Assembly: GCF_000949295.1 (NCBI RefSeq)
Contig: NZ_JXYS01000017.1
Location: 1 to 34,687 of the forward strand
Direction of reading: 5' to 3'
Length of the DNA: 34,687 bases
From: Acidithrix ferrooxidans
GTDB lineage: Bacteria; Actinomycetota; Acidimicrobiia; Acidimicrobiales; Acidimicrobiaceae
Position numbers and translations under genes: made by a program. Within the stretch, counting starts at the first letter, position 1. Each line of letters opens with the position of its first letter. The notes beneath the pieces were generated by a model that was given only the letters and a program-made list of their open reading frames with translations, was not told the DNA's origin and made no database searches. Below, one piece after another: positions 14,777-23,505 of the stretch.

Positions 14777-15328
14777 CTAAGGGGTTGTTATCGGCGTTCC
14801 ATTAGCCGAGACAACGTACCATGTTCCTCCAAAAGCAACGACTCCTTGGCCGTTGGTTGCCCCTGGAGAGGTATCGCCTGCAAACCGATATAGCGGATGG
14901 CCACCATAGACAACCTGGGAAGAGTCGTTGCTTTCCTTTAAAAAGGAAACCTTGGTCTTATTAAGACCCACACCTACTACTAAATGCACTGAAGATACTG
15001 CTGGCCAAGCGCTCAAACAGGCCGAAGAGGTACAGGTGGCCTTGGTGGCAGAATCAGGAGTAAACATATAGAGAGTCTGCCCGCTAGATAGTGCCAAGAT
15101 CGACCCGTACTTAGAAGATTCGGTCGTCAACTTGACCCCTGAGCCCAATGACCCAGAAGAGGCCTCCGTAGTAGATGGAGTCGCTCCATATGCTGAATAT
15201 GCACTAGTAGATGGCGAAGACGAAGCGACCGACGAACCGGTAGCACTGCTAGAAGAGGACCCACAAGAGGCGGCTACTAAAGCTACACTCGAGAGGGCTC
15301 CGATGGAAAATAGACGGCGACTTTTCAT
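14777..15328 (-). CDS. Secreted lipoprotein of the COG4315 / Lipoprotein_15 type
   Basis: A 183-residue lipoprotein. The N-terminus MKSRRLFSIGALSSVALVAA has a basic start and hydrophobic core, followed by the lipobox around AASC with Cys22 as lipid anchor. A Ser/Thr/Ala-rich linker (about residues 23-62) leads to the conserved 'secreted repeat' domain: KYGSILALSSGQTLYMFTPD, CTSSACLSAWPAV, VVYGGHPLYRFAGD and GQGVVAFGGTWYVVSANG. The function of this domain is unknown. GGAGGT lies 7 bp before the ATG, a strong ribosome binding site. A 14-bp inverted repeat sits just upstream. IS copy 2 is inserted at its stop codon. It faces the cell exterior, anchored in the cytoplasmic membrane. Confidence 0.88.
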   Translation of the reverse strand: MKSRRLFSIGALSSVALVAASCGSSSSSATGSSVASSSPSTSAYSAYGATPSTTEASSGSLGSGVKLTTESSKYGSILALSSGQTLYMFTPDSATKATCTSSACLSAWPAVSSVHLVVGVGLNKTKVSFLKESNDSSQVVYGGHPLYRFAGDTSPGATNGQGVVAFGGTWYVVSANGTPITTP

Positions 15329-15345
15329 AGCGCACCTCCAATTAC

Positions 15346-15359
15346 GTGACTCTAGTCAC
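15346..15359. promoter_or_regulatory. Inverted repeat upstream of the lipoprotein gene
   Basis: GTGACT and AGTCAC flank CT, 18 to 31 bp upstream of the lipoprotein ATG and just beyond its ribosome binding site. The position fits an operator or a leader hairpin. No regulator is known from the window. Confidence 0.4.
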
Positions 15360-15659
15360 AGATTTGTATAGGTATAACAAAGCTCATTCATCACCATTCA
15401 TTCCGATTTCTCATGAAATTATGAAAATAAACTGAAGCTAAATGAAATACGGATCAGGCATTACATTTCGGCAGTATCAGTCACGGAGTTCCCCTTCAAC
15501 CACAACCATGCCTTGGCGTGACTAAGTTCTATAAAAAGTAGCACTGGTCCGGTAGAGGCAAATGGGATAAATTCGATAAATCCGATAGCTTTAGTCATCT
15601 ATTACCTATTAGAGTGGTTAGTCAAGACCTTGAGCCATCGAAATGAGTAGGAAACAGCT

Positions 15660-16184
15660 TTGCCAAAACGCCAGACTCTAGATTCACAACAAAAATCCAA
15701 AAGGGCAACCAACTTCTTTACCTTTCCCGATCCGGTAAATGAAGTTGCCGCCCGAAGCGTAGCGCTTGGAGTTGTGATCATGGTTGTGCTCATCATAACA
15801 ACCCACAATCGCCTGCTATTCATACCCCTTTGCTATGGTTTCATAGCTCGTCTAGCCGCTGGACCAAAGATCTCAATCCTAGGACAGATAGCAACTAAAT
15901 TAGTAGCTCCCAACTTGCCCAACCATGAGAAACTTGTGGCTGGAAAACCCAAACGATTCGCCCAAGGAATTGGCGTTGTCTTCTCCATAGCAGCAGCCAT
16001 AGCTGCATTAGCTACGCACTCTGTTCTTCCATCACAGATCATCCTCGCCTTACTTGGAATAGCCGCGGCATTGGAAGCCTTCTTTAGTTACTGCTTGGGT
16101 TGCAAGGCATTCGCACTCCTGTTTCGTTTTGGAATCGTCACATACAACGACTGTCCAAGTTGTGTTGTCCAATACGCTAAATGA
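15660..16184 (+). CDS. DUF4395 membrane protein
   Basis: A 174-residue membrane protein of the DUF4395 family. The family block TFPDPVNEVAARSVALGV is near the start, followed by two hydrophobic helices (VVIMVVLIITTHNRLLFIPL and the GFIARLAAGPKIS region). Then come GKPKRFAQGIGVVFSIAAA and a second hairpin ending FFSYCLGCKAF. Two Cys pairs (CLGC and CPSC) near the C-terminus are typical and suggest metal binding or redox chemistry, but no function is established. The start is TTG at 15660, with AGGAA nearby; no better in-frame start precedes the conserved block. It is isolated, with more than 280 bp on each side free of genes. Confidence 0.8.
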   Translation: MPKRQTLDSQQKSKRATNFFTFPDPVNEVAARSVALGVVIMVVLIITTHNRLLFIPLCYGFIARLAAGPKISILGQIATKLVAPNLPNHEKLVAGKPKRFAQGIGVVFSIAAAIAALATHSVLPSQIILALLGIAAALEAFFSYCLGCKAFALLFRFGIVTYNDCPSCVVQYAK

Positions 16185-16201
16185 CCTCTCTCTCATAAGC
16201 T

Positions 16202-16249
16202 GATAGGTAGAGAGAAACCTATTGCACCATAGATACCTATCTGCTTTTT
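16202..16249 (+). terminator. Possible terminator after the DUF4395 gene
   Basis: GATAGGTA (16202-16209) pairs with TACCTATC (16234-16241), followed by CTTTTT. The loop is long (24 nt), so this is a weak candidate. The remainder up to 16555 holds nothing I recognise besides the adenine deaminase upstream region. Confidence 0.4.
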
Positions 16250-16555
16250 CTTGACCCATATGCTCTAGCTCTCCAGATCTATATCCCTATTCGTTCGAAG
16301 CAGGTGGGTCGAAACAGGTCAACCTCAAGATTCGCCTTAAAATCAATGGGTAGAACCCAACCAAAAAACTCAACCACCATCGACCCCTAGTCCTCAAACC
16401 CCTAGCTGGTAGCGTTAGCATCTTTCACCTGACTATTCCACAACTTGCGAGCACTAAAGCTACAAGCAAATACCAATGTAAAAGATATGAAAATCTTCGC
16501 GGGAAAGGGCGGTCTTTTTGGGTAGCACCACAATCATCTCAATAAGATATTGTCC

Positions 16556-18274
16556 ATGGCACGAACACCAAGATCACAATTAGCAATTGCAATGGCGCGC
16601 GGCGACGTGGAGGCAGATCTCCTACTTGTCGGTGGAAAGGTATTTTCTAGTGCCACAAGAGAATGGGTAGAGACTTCGCTGGCAATTGGAGACGGTGCGA
16701 TCGTTGGTTGGGGCGACCGAGGCGCCAAAGAGGTTGTCGACGTCTCAGGCGCTTACCTCATTCCAAGTTTCATCGATGCCCATATGCATTTAGAATCCAC
16801 CAAACTTTGGGTAGATGAATTTGTCTCTCTTGTTCTAGCAGCAGGAACCACTGCGGTGGTGGCCGACCCACACGAATTAGCAAATGTATTTGGAATTCCT
16901 GGAGTGGCGGAGTTGATCGACGCTGCCTCGGACCTTCCATTCACCTTCAAAGTTGTGGCATCATCTTGTGTTCCAGCTTCACAATTTGAATCGCCTGGCG
17001 CTGAGATATCTGTTGAAGATATAGAAGATCTAATGGATCACTATGGAGCTATTGGGGTGGCAGAAGTCATGAACTATCCCGGCGTAATCGCCGGAGATCC
17101 AATTATGCTCAAAAAAATAGCCAGCGCCAAAGGTAAAAGAGTTGACGGTCACGCTCCCATGGTGCGCGGAAAGTCTCTTGATGCCTATCTAACGGCCGGT
17201 GTTGAGTCAGATCACGAATGCACATCCTTTGAAGAGGCTCACGAAAAGCGACAGAAGGGGATGTGGATCTTCATTCGTGAAGGTTCTGCGAGTAAAAATC
17301 TCAATGATTTGATAAAGACCGTCCTAGTCGGTGGAACCGATCGAATTGCCCTATGCACCGACGATCGCGAACCCTCGAGCCTGATTAGGCGAGGCCATGT
17401 CAATGACTGTGTCGCTATGGCAGTTGCCGCTGGAGTCTCCCCCGAAGATGCAATAATAATTGGATCGACCAACGCCGCACAATACCACAACTTGCACGAC
17501 TTGGGCAGCCTAGCGCCGGGTTATCAAGCCGATCTATTGGTTCTTGATAACCTAGTGGACTTTAAACCCTCAAGAGTTTACGTTCGCGGTTCCCTCGTCG
17601 CTCAAAATGGCACCATCTTAGAGGGAGTCGTCCCCTCGAGGCCGGCACCATCCTGGATGCAATCGAGCGTCCGTCTTGCAAGGCAATTTACCAAAGAAGA
17701 CTTTGAGATTGAAGTTGATCCCGACAAAAGCTACAAAGTAATCGGGGTACATCACGACTCACTCTCCACCACCCATCTGGTTCGATCGGGTTCGCAGGTC
17801 GCCGACTGTGCGAGAATAGCGGTAATTGAGCGCCACCGCGGAACAGGGCGCTTTGGCCTTGGCCTTGTCTCTGGTTTCAACCTCACCCAAGGGGCAATAG
17901 CATCAACTGTCGCCCACGATGCCCACAACATAATGGTCCTGGGTTCGATGGCTCAAAATGGTGCATCCGACATGGCAATAGCGATAGAGACTCTAAACGA
18001 GATAGGAGGGGGTCAAGTGGCGGTACTAGATGGCCAAGTGATAGCAGTCGTACCTCTTATAATCGGAGGTTTGATCTCTACAAAAAGGGCGACCGAAATC
18101 GCTGCGGAACTTGAAAATCTTGAAGCTCAAGCCCACAGTTCCCTTGGCATCACCCTTCCAGCACCCTTTATGGTCCTTTCCTTCCTCGGTCTTTCAGTAA
18201 TCCCGGAGCTACGGATTACAGATCTTGGACTTATCGATGTAGTCTCCTTCACAAAGACGACCTTGACGAATTAA
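16556..18274 (+). CDS. ade: Adenine deaminase
   Basis: A 572-residue adenine deaminase of the amidohydrolase superfamily (AdeC type), converting adenine to hypoxanthine and ammonia for purine salvage. Metal ligands are in FIDAHMHLESTK, with VADPHELANVFGIPGV, VDGHAPMVRG, GVESDHECTSFEEA and LCTDDREPS marking the barrel. The late TSTNAAQYH-like part (IIGSTNAAQYHNLHDLG) and GYQADLLVLDNL are family signatures, and a C-terminal AdeC domain extends from about residue 400 to the end. Length is normal. I chose the ATG at 16556; a TTG two codons upstream (16550) is possible, and neither has a strong ribosome binding site. No purine genes are adjacent. Confidence 0.93.
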   Translation: MARTPRSQLAIAMARGDVEADLLLVGGKVFSSATREWVETSLAIGDGAIVGWGDRGAKEVVDVSGAYLIPSFIDAHMHLESTKLWVDEFVSLVLAAGTTAVVADPHELANVFGIPGVAELIDAASDLPFTFKVVASSCVPASQFESPGAEISVEDIEDLMDHYGAIGVAEVMNYPGVIAGDPIMLKKIASAKGKRVDGHAPMVRGKSLDAYLTAGVESDHECTSFEEAHEKRQKGMWIFIREGSASKNLNDLIKTVLVGGTDRIALCTDDREPSSLIRRGHVNDCVAMAVAAGVSPEDAIIIGSTNAAQYHNLHDLGSLAPGYQADLLVLDNLVDFKPSRVYVRGSLVAQNGTILEGVVPSRPAPSWMQSSVRLARQFTKEDFEIEVDPDKSYKVIGVHHDSLSTTHLVRSGSQVADCARIAVIERHRGTGRFGLGLVSGFNLTQGAIASTVAHDAHNIMVLGSMAQNGASDMAIAIETLNEIGGGQVAVLDGQVIAVVPLIIGGLISTKRATEIAAELENLEAQAHSSLGITLPAPFMVLSFLGLSVIPELRITDLGLIDVVSFTKTTLTN

Positions 18275-18383
18275 AGGACCTCCCGGTTGTCTTTGGCGAA
18301 TCCTTGCCCATGAAATCCTTATTCGGCTATCGACTCAATTGGAATTAACGGATCCCTTTTTAAAGAACGGTGGACACTGACTC

Positions 18384-18416
18384 ATTTAGCCCGAGTTTCT
18401 GATTTAGCTCGAGTTT
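18384..18416 (+). promoter_or_regulatory. 15-bp direct repeat upstream of the thiolase gene
   Basis: ATTTAGCCCGAGTTT (18384-18398) recurs as ATTTAGCTCGAGTTT (18402-18416), 18 bp apart with one mismatch. It lies in the 298-bp gap before the thiolase and could be a pair of regulator half sites. No promoter elements could be assigned. Confidence 0.35.
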
Positions 18417-18572
18417 GACAGATCGCTTCCGTCCCATTTGGAAAAGTTAGCTCACAATGCATGCACATGGCTCATTTGGAGTAAAAAACGGTGGTAATTC
18501 TGGTAACTTTAAGATAGTTTGAGGTCAAACTAAAACACGGCAAACAAAGAATTTTAAAAAGTGAGGAATACT

Positions 18573-19748
18573 GTGACCAATGCAGTGATTGTGGACGTAG
18601 TTAGAACACCGGGTGGACGCCGAAATGGAAAACTCTCTGGTTGGCACCCAGCGGATCTCGCAGCGCAAGTACTTAAGGCGCTCGTTGAACGAAACGACAT
18701 AGATCCAGCTCTAATAGAAGATGTCATCATGGGATGTGTCATGCAAGTTGGAGCACAGAGTTTAAATGTCGCCAGAAATGCTGTCTTGGCAGCGGGTTTT
18801 CCAGAGTCAGTATGTGCCACTTCGATCGATCGCCAATGCGGATCCTCACAACAAGCTGCTGCATTTGCAGCTCAAGGAATTATCTCTGGCTTCCATGACA
18901 TAGTAATCGCCGCCGGGGTTGAAGCGATGTCTCAAGTGCCAATGGGATCGTCGGCTATGAACGGTCCCGGTAAGCCCTTTGGCCCAATGGTTGGAGATCG
19001 CTACCGCGAGCAGGGAGGTCTTGTAAACCAAGGCATCTCTGCAGAGATGATCGCTGACCAATGGAACCTCTCAAGACAAGATCTAGATACCTACAGCTTG
19101 CGAAGTCAAACATTTGCTGCTCAAGCGAGAGCAGAAGGACGGTTCGATCGTGAAATCATTCCAATCGAAATCAAAGATAGCGAAGGCAATCTAACTGGCG
19201 AAGTTCAAAGCTCCGACGAAGGCATCAGGGCCACAACCATGGAAGGCCTAGCCAATCTCAAACCCGCATTCAAAGAAAATGGCAAGGTAACAGCTGGCAA
19301 CTCCTCTCAAATTACCGATGGAGCTTCGGCTGCTCTGATTATGAGCGAAGAGATGGCTAGTCGACTAAATCTCACTCCACGAGCACGTTTTGTCTCATTT
19401 TCGCTGGCTGGGGTAGATCCAGTCACAATGCTCACAGGTCCGATCCCAGCTACCAAAAAGATATTAGAGCGAACAAAGATGACGATGGACGACATAGATC
19501 TCGTTGAAATAAACGAGGCCTTCGCCTCGGTAGTGCTGGCATGGGAGAAGGAGCTTCATCCAGATATGGCCAAAGTAAATGTCAACGGAGGCGCAATTGC
19601 CCTGGGCCATCCACTTGGGGCCTCGGGAACCAAACTTTTGGCTACTCTATTGTGCGAACTTGAGCGAACAAATAAAAGATATGGCCTTCAAACGATGTGC
19701 GAAGGCGGCGGCATGGCCAATGCAACCATCATTGAGAGACTAGGATAG
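18573..19748 (+). CDS. Acetyl-CoA acetyltransferase (thiolase)
   Basis: A 391-residue thiolase of the AtoB/FadA family, catalysing reversible condensation of two acyl-CoA units or thiolytic cleavage in fatty-acid breakdown. The nucleophilic Cys89 is in [13 protein letters not shown], His346 in [14 protein letters not shown], and Cys376 in [19 protein letters not shown] is also present. All catalytic residues match the family. GTG at 18573 is preferred because GAGGA lies 5 bp upstream; the GTG at 18561 would place that site inside the gene. No partner beta-oxidation genes are next to it, so biosynthetic or degradative use cannot be settled. A hairpin with a T-rich tail follows the gene. Confidence 0.93.
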   Translation: MTNAVIVDVVRTPGGRRNGKLSGWHPADLAAQVLKALVERNDIDPALIEDVIMGCVMQVGAQSLNVARNAVLAAGFPESVCATSIDRQCGSSQQAAAFAAQGIISGFHDIVIAAGVEAMSQVPMGSSAMNGPGKPFGPMVGDRYREQGGLVNQGISAEMIADQWNLSRQDLDTYSLRSQTFAAQARAEGRFDREIIPIEIKDSEGNLTGEVQSSDEGIRATTMEGLANLKPAFKENGKVTAGNSSQITDGASAALIMSEEMASRLNLTPRARFVSFSLAGVDPVTMLTGPIPATKKILERTKMTMDDIDLVEINEAFASVVLAWEKELHPDMAKVNVNGGAIALGHPLGASGTKLLATLLCELERTNKRYGLQTMCEGGGMANATIIERLG

Positions 19749-19806
19749 TCACCACCGTATTACCCACCCAAAAGGCATCTTTATGGGCGAGTAGACAAAA
19801 GAGCAG

Positions 19807-19887
19807 AACCTCCAACTTGAAATAAATTTAACCAATACCGATCAACTTTCGATCGAGCCTCAATTGGCAAGTTGGAGGTTTCTTTTT
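19807..19887 (+). terminator. Terminator-like structure after the thiolase gene
   Basis: AACCTCCAACTTG (19807-19819) is perfectly complementary to CAAGTTGGAGGTT (19868-19880), followed by TCTTTTT. The 48-nt interval contains a further small stem, CGATC/GATCG. The 13-bp stem and T-run support termination; the unusually long loop could also be the body of a small RNA. The rest of the gap to 20120 shows no gene. Confidence 0.65.
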
Positions 19888-20120
19888 CTCCATTTTCGGG
19901 CTATTTCAGGATCTATTGAATCTCTTATTGAGCGAGATTATCGCTGTCGCCAGCAATAATCGATCTTGCCCAGGACCAACTCCAGGAGACAATTATACAA
20001 TTCAAAATCAATTATTTCGGGTGATATCTTTTGACTCTCATTGCGGTTGCTGTAACTTACATGGCTTGAGGGCAGAACCTAATATCCAAAAAGGTAAAAA
20101 TCCACTAGCTCAATTGCCTC

Positions 20121-22262
20121 CTAGGTCAATGCTTCTAAAAGATATGAAGTCCTCATCCGAGCAATTTGAAGCAAAGTCTCTTGCCCTCTTGGCATATGGC
20201 GTGACTGTGGCAGGATCATCTGATCTACTTTTTTTCCGTGAGCAATAGCTGCCTCTAGGAAATACGCTGTATTTCTAAAGTGAACGTTCTCGTCTATAAG
20301 TCCGTGGATAATAGCGAGCTTTCCTTTCAATGATTCGACGTAGTTAGTCACATCGGCTATCTCATAGGCGGGACCCTCGTTCACGGGGGTTCCCATATAT
20401 CGCTCCGTATAGGCGGTGTCATAGAAGGAAAAGTCCACAACTGGGGCACCTGCTACCCCTACTATAAATCGATCTGGATGTTTGGTCAGTGCACTAAGGG
20501 TCATAAATCCTCCGTAAGACCATCCATAGATCCCAACACGATTCGGGTCAATCCCAAATCGCTCACTTAGATAGTCAATACCACTAATCTGATCCTCAAG
20601 CTCGATCGTTCCGAACTTTCGACTAAGTTTCGCCTCGAAATCTAGGCCCCGGCCATAGCTACCTCGATTATCAATCTTGGCTACGACGACTCCCCTAGAC
20701 GCTAAGTATTGAGCCTCTAAATCTATAGTAGAACTCCATGAATTGGTCACCCGCTGGGCATGTGGGCCTCCATAAACCGAGATCACAAGTGGCAGACCCC
20801 TAGGATTTCGATCCCCAGGAAGGTAAAGATGGCCAATCAATCTGGTTCCATCAACGGCGTCAAATTCAAAACGCAGAGGTGATGTTAGTGCGAGTTGCTG
20901 TGGCGTTAGAGGCTCGTCGCCTAGGTCGAGAAGGACTTCGGAGTCGAAACTCATCACGCGCGAGATATAGGAGTGCGATAGGCAAGAATAGATATCTAAA
21001 AATGCTCTGTTTTGAATCGATACAACACAGTCATGGACGCCCTCGCCGCTGGTCATAAGTTCTGGCGCTCCACCAGATATATGCACTCTCGATAGGTCTC
21101 TAGCGCAGGGATCCACTATTGTACTTACGAAATAGATGTAGCCGCTCTCCGGATCGAAGTCAACCAGAGAGGTCACCATCCACTCTCCGAATGTGACCTG
21201 GTCGACCACGCCATTCGAGTTATAGATCGCGACGTGACTAAATCCCGAACGCTCAGTAGTTGTAATAAAGCGGTTCGCATCAATTGGAAGCACACTTGAG
21301 GGCAAATTGACCCAAGGCTCGAGCTTATCTTCTATCCGCGCCACCACAGCTGCTGTATCGCAGTCAACAAAATGCCAGGTTAAGGTGGTCTGTCTCCTAT
21401 TTAATGTTGCAACTAAGAGCGTTTTGGAATCTAACCAAGAGACCTTGGCTATGTAGTCCTCGCTGTCGGTCTCTAAGTCAATTGCTCTTGGGCTACCCTT
21501 TTTTACCCCTAGCGACTCCACCTCGTCTATCAAGATTCCAACTTTAGCATTTGGCGCTCCTGCAAAAGGGTAGCGATGACTTTCAGCTCGAATCTCTTTG
21601 GCTCCATAGTGAAATATCCAAAATGGCTCGACTCCCGATTGGTCCACAACGCAGTATGCGATGCGACGTCCATCGCCAGAAAGCCAAAAGCCCTCGAGTC
21701 GATCAAGCTCTTCCTGGGCCACAAATTCTGCTACCCCAATGAGTTGACCCTCACCTTTGACTTCATCGATTGTGGTCGATTCACCCCCAGATAGATCAAC
21801 CCGATAGAGTCTTTTTCCATCTGTGCATACCGCAGCATCATTGTCAAGATCCAGTTCAATTCGCTCAATCGATTCACCTTCAAACTCGTAACTGACTCGG
21901 GCGAGATCGGGATCGTAGATTAGATAGTGGCCACCAACATTCACCAAAATAAGCGACTTGGTATCGGATTCAAAGAGGACAAATCCACTCACGCCGTTAC
22001 CCGAAAGACGTAGCCTCTCTCTCCTTAGCTCTTCGGCTAAAGTTGGTGAGGCGGAGCTATCCTCACCATCGATCAAGACTTCGACTCCGCCGCCATCTAG
22101 ATCTCCTCGACAAAGCGAAAGATTATTCGAATCGCTGGATCGCGCCATCAAAAAGTAAAGATATGGCGAATTCTTTGAAAATGTAGGAGAGATTGGAACA
22201 GTCGTTCCTGGATAGGGCCGCTTGGCTAGGGTCTCAAGGTCAAGAACAAATTCATTTAGCAC
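20121..22262 (-). CDS. Dipeptidyl-peptidase IV-like serine peptidase (S9B)
   Basis: A 713-residue prolyl oligopeptidase-family enzyme. The N-terminal two thirds are a DPP-IV-type beta-propeller; the C-terminal alpha/beta hydrolase carries Ser582 (YGWSYGGFM), Asp657 (HGLIDENVHF) and His689 (QSRHMPRG). The pair Glu184-Glu185 in EFVAQEELDRLEGFW matches the double-Glu motif that holds the substrate N-terminus in dipeptidyl peptidases, so release of X-Pro or X-Ala dipeptides is likely. VISVYGGPHAQRV, near residue 490, is the usual oxyanion-side motif. No signal peptide or membrane segment is visible, so it should act in the cytoplasm. The start is GTG at 22262 with AGG spaced upstream. It is convergent with the thiolase gene. 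Confidence 0.93.
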   Translation of the reverse strand: MLNEFVLDLETLAKRPYPGTTVPISPTFSKNSPYLYFLMARSSDSNNLSLCRGDLDGGGVEVLIDGEDSSASPTLAEELRRERLRLSGNGVSGFVLFESDTKSLILVNVGGHYLIYDPDLARVSYEFEGESIERIELDLDNDAAVCTDGKRLYRVDLSGGESTTIDEVKGEGQLIGVAEFVAQEELDRLEGFWLSGDGRRIAYCVVDQSGVEPFWIFHYGAKEIRAESHRYPFAGAPNAKVGILIDEVESLGVKKGSPRAIDLETDSEDYIAKVSWLDSKTLLVATLNRRQTTLTWHFVDCDTAAVVARIEDKLEPWVNLPSSVLPIDANRFITTTERSGFSHVAIYNSNGVVDQVTFGEWMVTSLVDFDPESGYIYFVSTIVDPCARDLSRVHISGGAPELMTSGEGVHDCVVSIQNRAFLDIYSCLSHSYISRVMSFDSEVLLDLGDEPLTPQQLALTSPLRFEFDAVDGTRLIGHLYLPGDRNPRGLPLVISVYGGPHAQRVTNSWSSTIDLEAQYLASRGVVVAKIDNRGSYGRGLDFEAKLSRKFGTIELEDQISGIDYLSERFGIDPNRVGIYGWSYGGFMTLSALTKHPDRFIVGVAGAPVVDFSFYDTAYTERYMGTPVNEGPAYEIADVTNYVESLKGKLAIIHGLIDENVHFRNTAYFLEAAIAHGKKVDQMILPQSRHMPRGQETLLQIARMRTSYLLEALT

Positions 22263-22333
22263 CTAAATAAACCTAATCGCACCATCGACTTTAGGGCCAC
22301 TTACCAATTTCAGTGATTGTGATAGCCATTGAC

Positions 22334-22627
22334 CTATCTATATCGCGTAGCCATATAGAAACCGCCAGCCAAAAAGACCAGTCCAACCAGTAGGTACCAA
22401 TTAGAAGCCCCTCCAGGAAGAACTCCCAAATAGTTGACAAAGAGGAAAATAAAGCCAAGAATCAAAAATGATATCAAAAGATAGGCCATCCATCGAGGAG
22501 ACTTCTTTTGCGAAGTTGGAATTGGAGGCGTGTAGCGCTTTGAGGAGGTCGTGGACCTATTTTTCGAAGAGACGTTATGACCCCCTTTGTTAGCCCCAAC
22601 AGTTTGCCCTTTGCGAGTTCGTGCCAT
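22334..22627 (-). CDS. crgA: Cell division protein CrgA
   Basis: A 97-residue actinobacterial membrane protein that helps assemble the divisome at the septum. A basic N-terminal tail leads into a first helix after SPRWMAYLLISFLILGFIFL and a second, NWYLLVGLVFLAGGFYMATR, ending in TRYR (usually TRWR). Length and two-helix layout match CrgA. GAGAGGA sits 9 bp before the ATG. It is divergent from pabA/trpG and close to pknB, as in mycobacteria, which supports the call. The 85 bp between crgA and pabA must hold both promoters. Confidence 0.9.
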   Translation of the reverse strand: MARTRKGQTVGANKGGHNVSSKNRSTTSSKRYTPPIPTSQKKSPRWMAYLLISFLILGFIFLFVNYLGVLPGGASNWYLLVGLVFLAGGFYMATRYR

Positions 22628-22712
22628 CTAATAAAATCCTCTCGTTCGAAATTAATCATCTTCATCAATGCCTAGAGTCCCTCGCTACAAGATCTCACGT
22701 TAGGATCTAAAC

Positions 22713-23327
22713 ATGTCTAATCCCGCGCGAATTCTCATGATTGACAACTACGACTCTTTCGTCTTCAATTTAGTTCAATACTTCGGAGAACTTGGTGCTT
22801 ACGTAGATGTAGTACGTAATAACCAAATATCAGTTTCGGAAATTGCCGATCTAAATTACGACGGAATCGTAATCTCTCCTGGTCCAGGCAGTCCAATCGA
22901 CGCTGGGATATCGCTTGATCTGGTCGTCGAGCTTGGCCCAACAACTCCAATTTTTGGTGTTTGTCTCGGCCACCAGGTAATTGGACAAGCATTTGGAAGT
23001 AATATCGTACGCGCGCCAATACCAATGCACGGCAAGACATCCATGATAAACCATAGTGGCACCGGCATCTTCGAGGGAATTAAAAGCCCACTAAAGGTAA
23101 CTCGATATCACTCACTGATCGTAGATGGCGCCTCTATCCCTGAAGATAATCTAATCGTAACGGCCACGACCTCTGATGGATTGATAATGGCAATGGCCCA
23201 TAGTATCTATCCCATGCATTCGGTACAATTTCACCCTGAATCTATCTTTAGCGAATCTGGCAAGGAGCTAATTTCGAACTTCCTAACAATTGCAAGAAAG
23301 TTCTCCCTTGCGCCAACTACAAGCTAG
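22713..23327 (+). CDS. pabA: Glutamine amidotransferase of anthranilate/aminodeoxychorismate synthase
   Basis: A 204-residue class I glutamine amidotransferase supplying ammonia to chorismate-using synthases (TrpE or PabB), for tryptophan or folate. The N-terminus ILMIDNYDSFVFNLVQYF is diagnostic of TrpG/PabA. Catalytic residues are Cys84 (FGVCLGHQ), His174 and Glu176 (VQFHPES), with the oxyanion strand ISPGPGSP. Sequence alone does not separate TrpG from PabA; in actinobacteria the copy at this locus often serves both. TTAGGA lies 7 bp before the ATG. It runs convergently towards pknB, with a hairpin between. Confidence 0.9.
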   Translation: MSNPARILMIDNYDSFVFNLVQYFGELGAYVDVVRNNQISVSEIADLNYDGIVISPGPGSPIDAGISLDLVVELGPTTPIFGVCLGHQVIGQAFGSNIVRAPIPMHGKTSMINHSGTGIFEGIKSPLKVTRYHSLIVDGASIPEDNLIVTATTSDGLIMAMAHSIYPMHSVQFHPESIFSESGKELISNFLTIARKFSLAPTTS

Positions 23328-23450
23328 AACTTTGCCACGAGATCAAACTAATCACTAAAGTTGCCATTAAGGTGGGAAAGCGAAAATTCAAAAGCTCACC
23401 TCTTTTGACAACGTCGCCTCGATCATAGCTGAAGATAATTTCTCATCTCA

Positions 23451-23485
23451 ATGGCGGCACCTTGAAAAAGACAAGATACCGCCAT
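23451..23485. terminator. Hairpin between convergent pabA and pknB
   Basis: ATGGCGGCACCTTG (23451-23464) pairs with CAAGATACCGCCAT (23472-23485), with two C/A mismatches and a short A-rich loop. Its place between convergent genes suits a shared terminator, although no clear T-run follows on the plus strand. Confidence 0.5.
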
Positions 23486-23505
23486 GAGCTAGTTTGAAAT
23501 AGCAG

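Noticed and set aside
8828-14780. Composite transposon carrying the regulator
   Set aside because: Each IS copy has its own matching target duplication, and the outer flanks (TTAA and CTAA) do not match fully.
19916-20248. A 110-residue plus-strand frame between thiolase and peptidase genes
   Set aside because: Its second half is antisense to the peptidase, composition is atypical, and there is no start signal.
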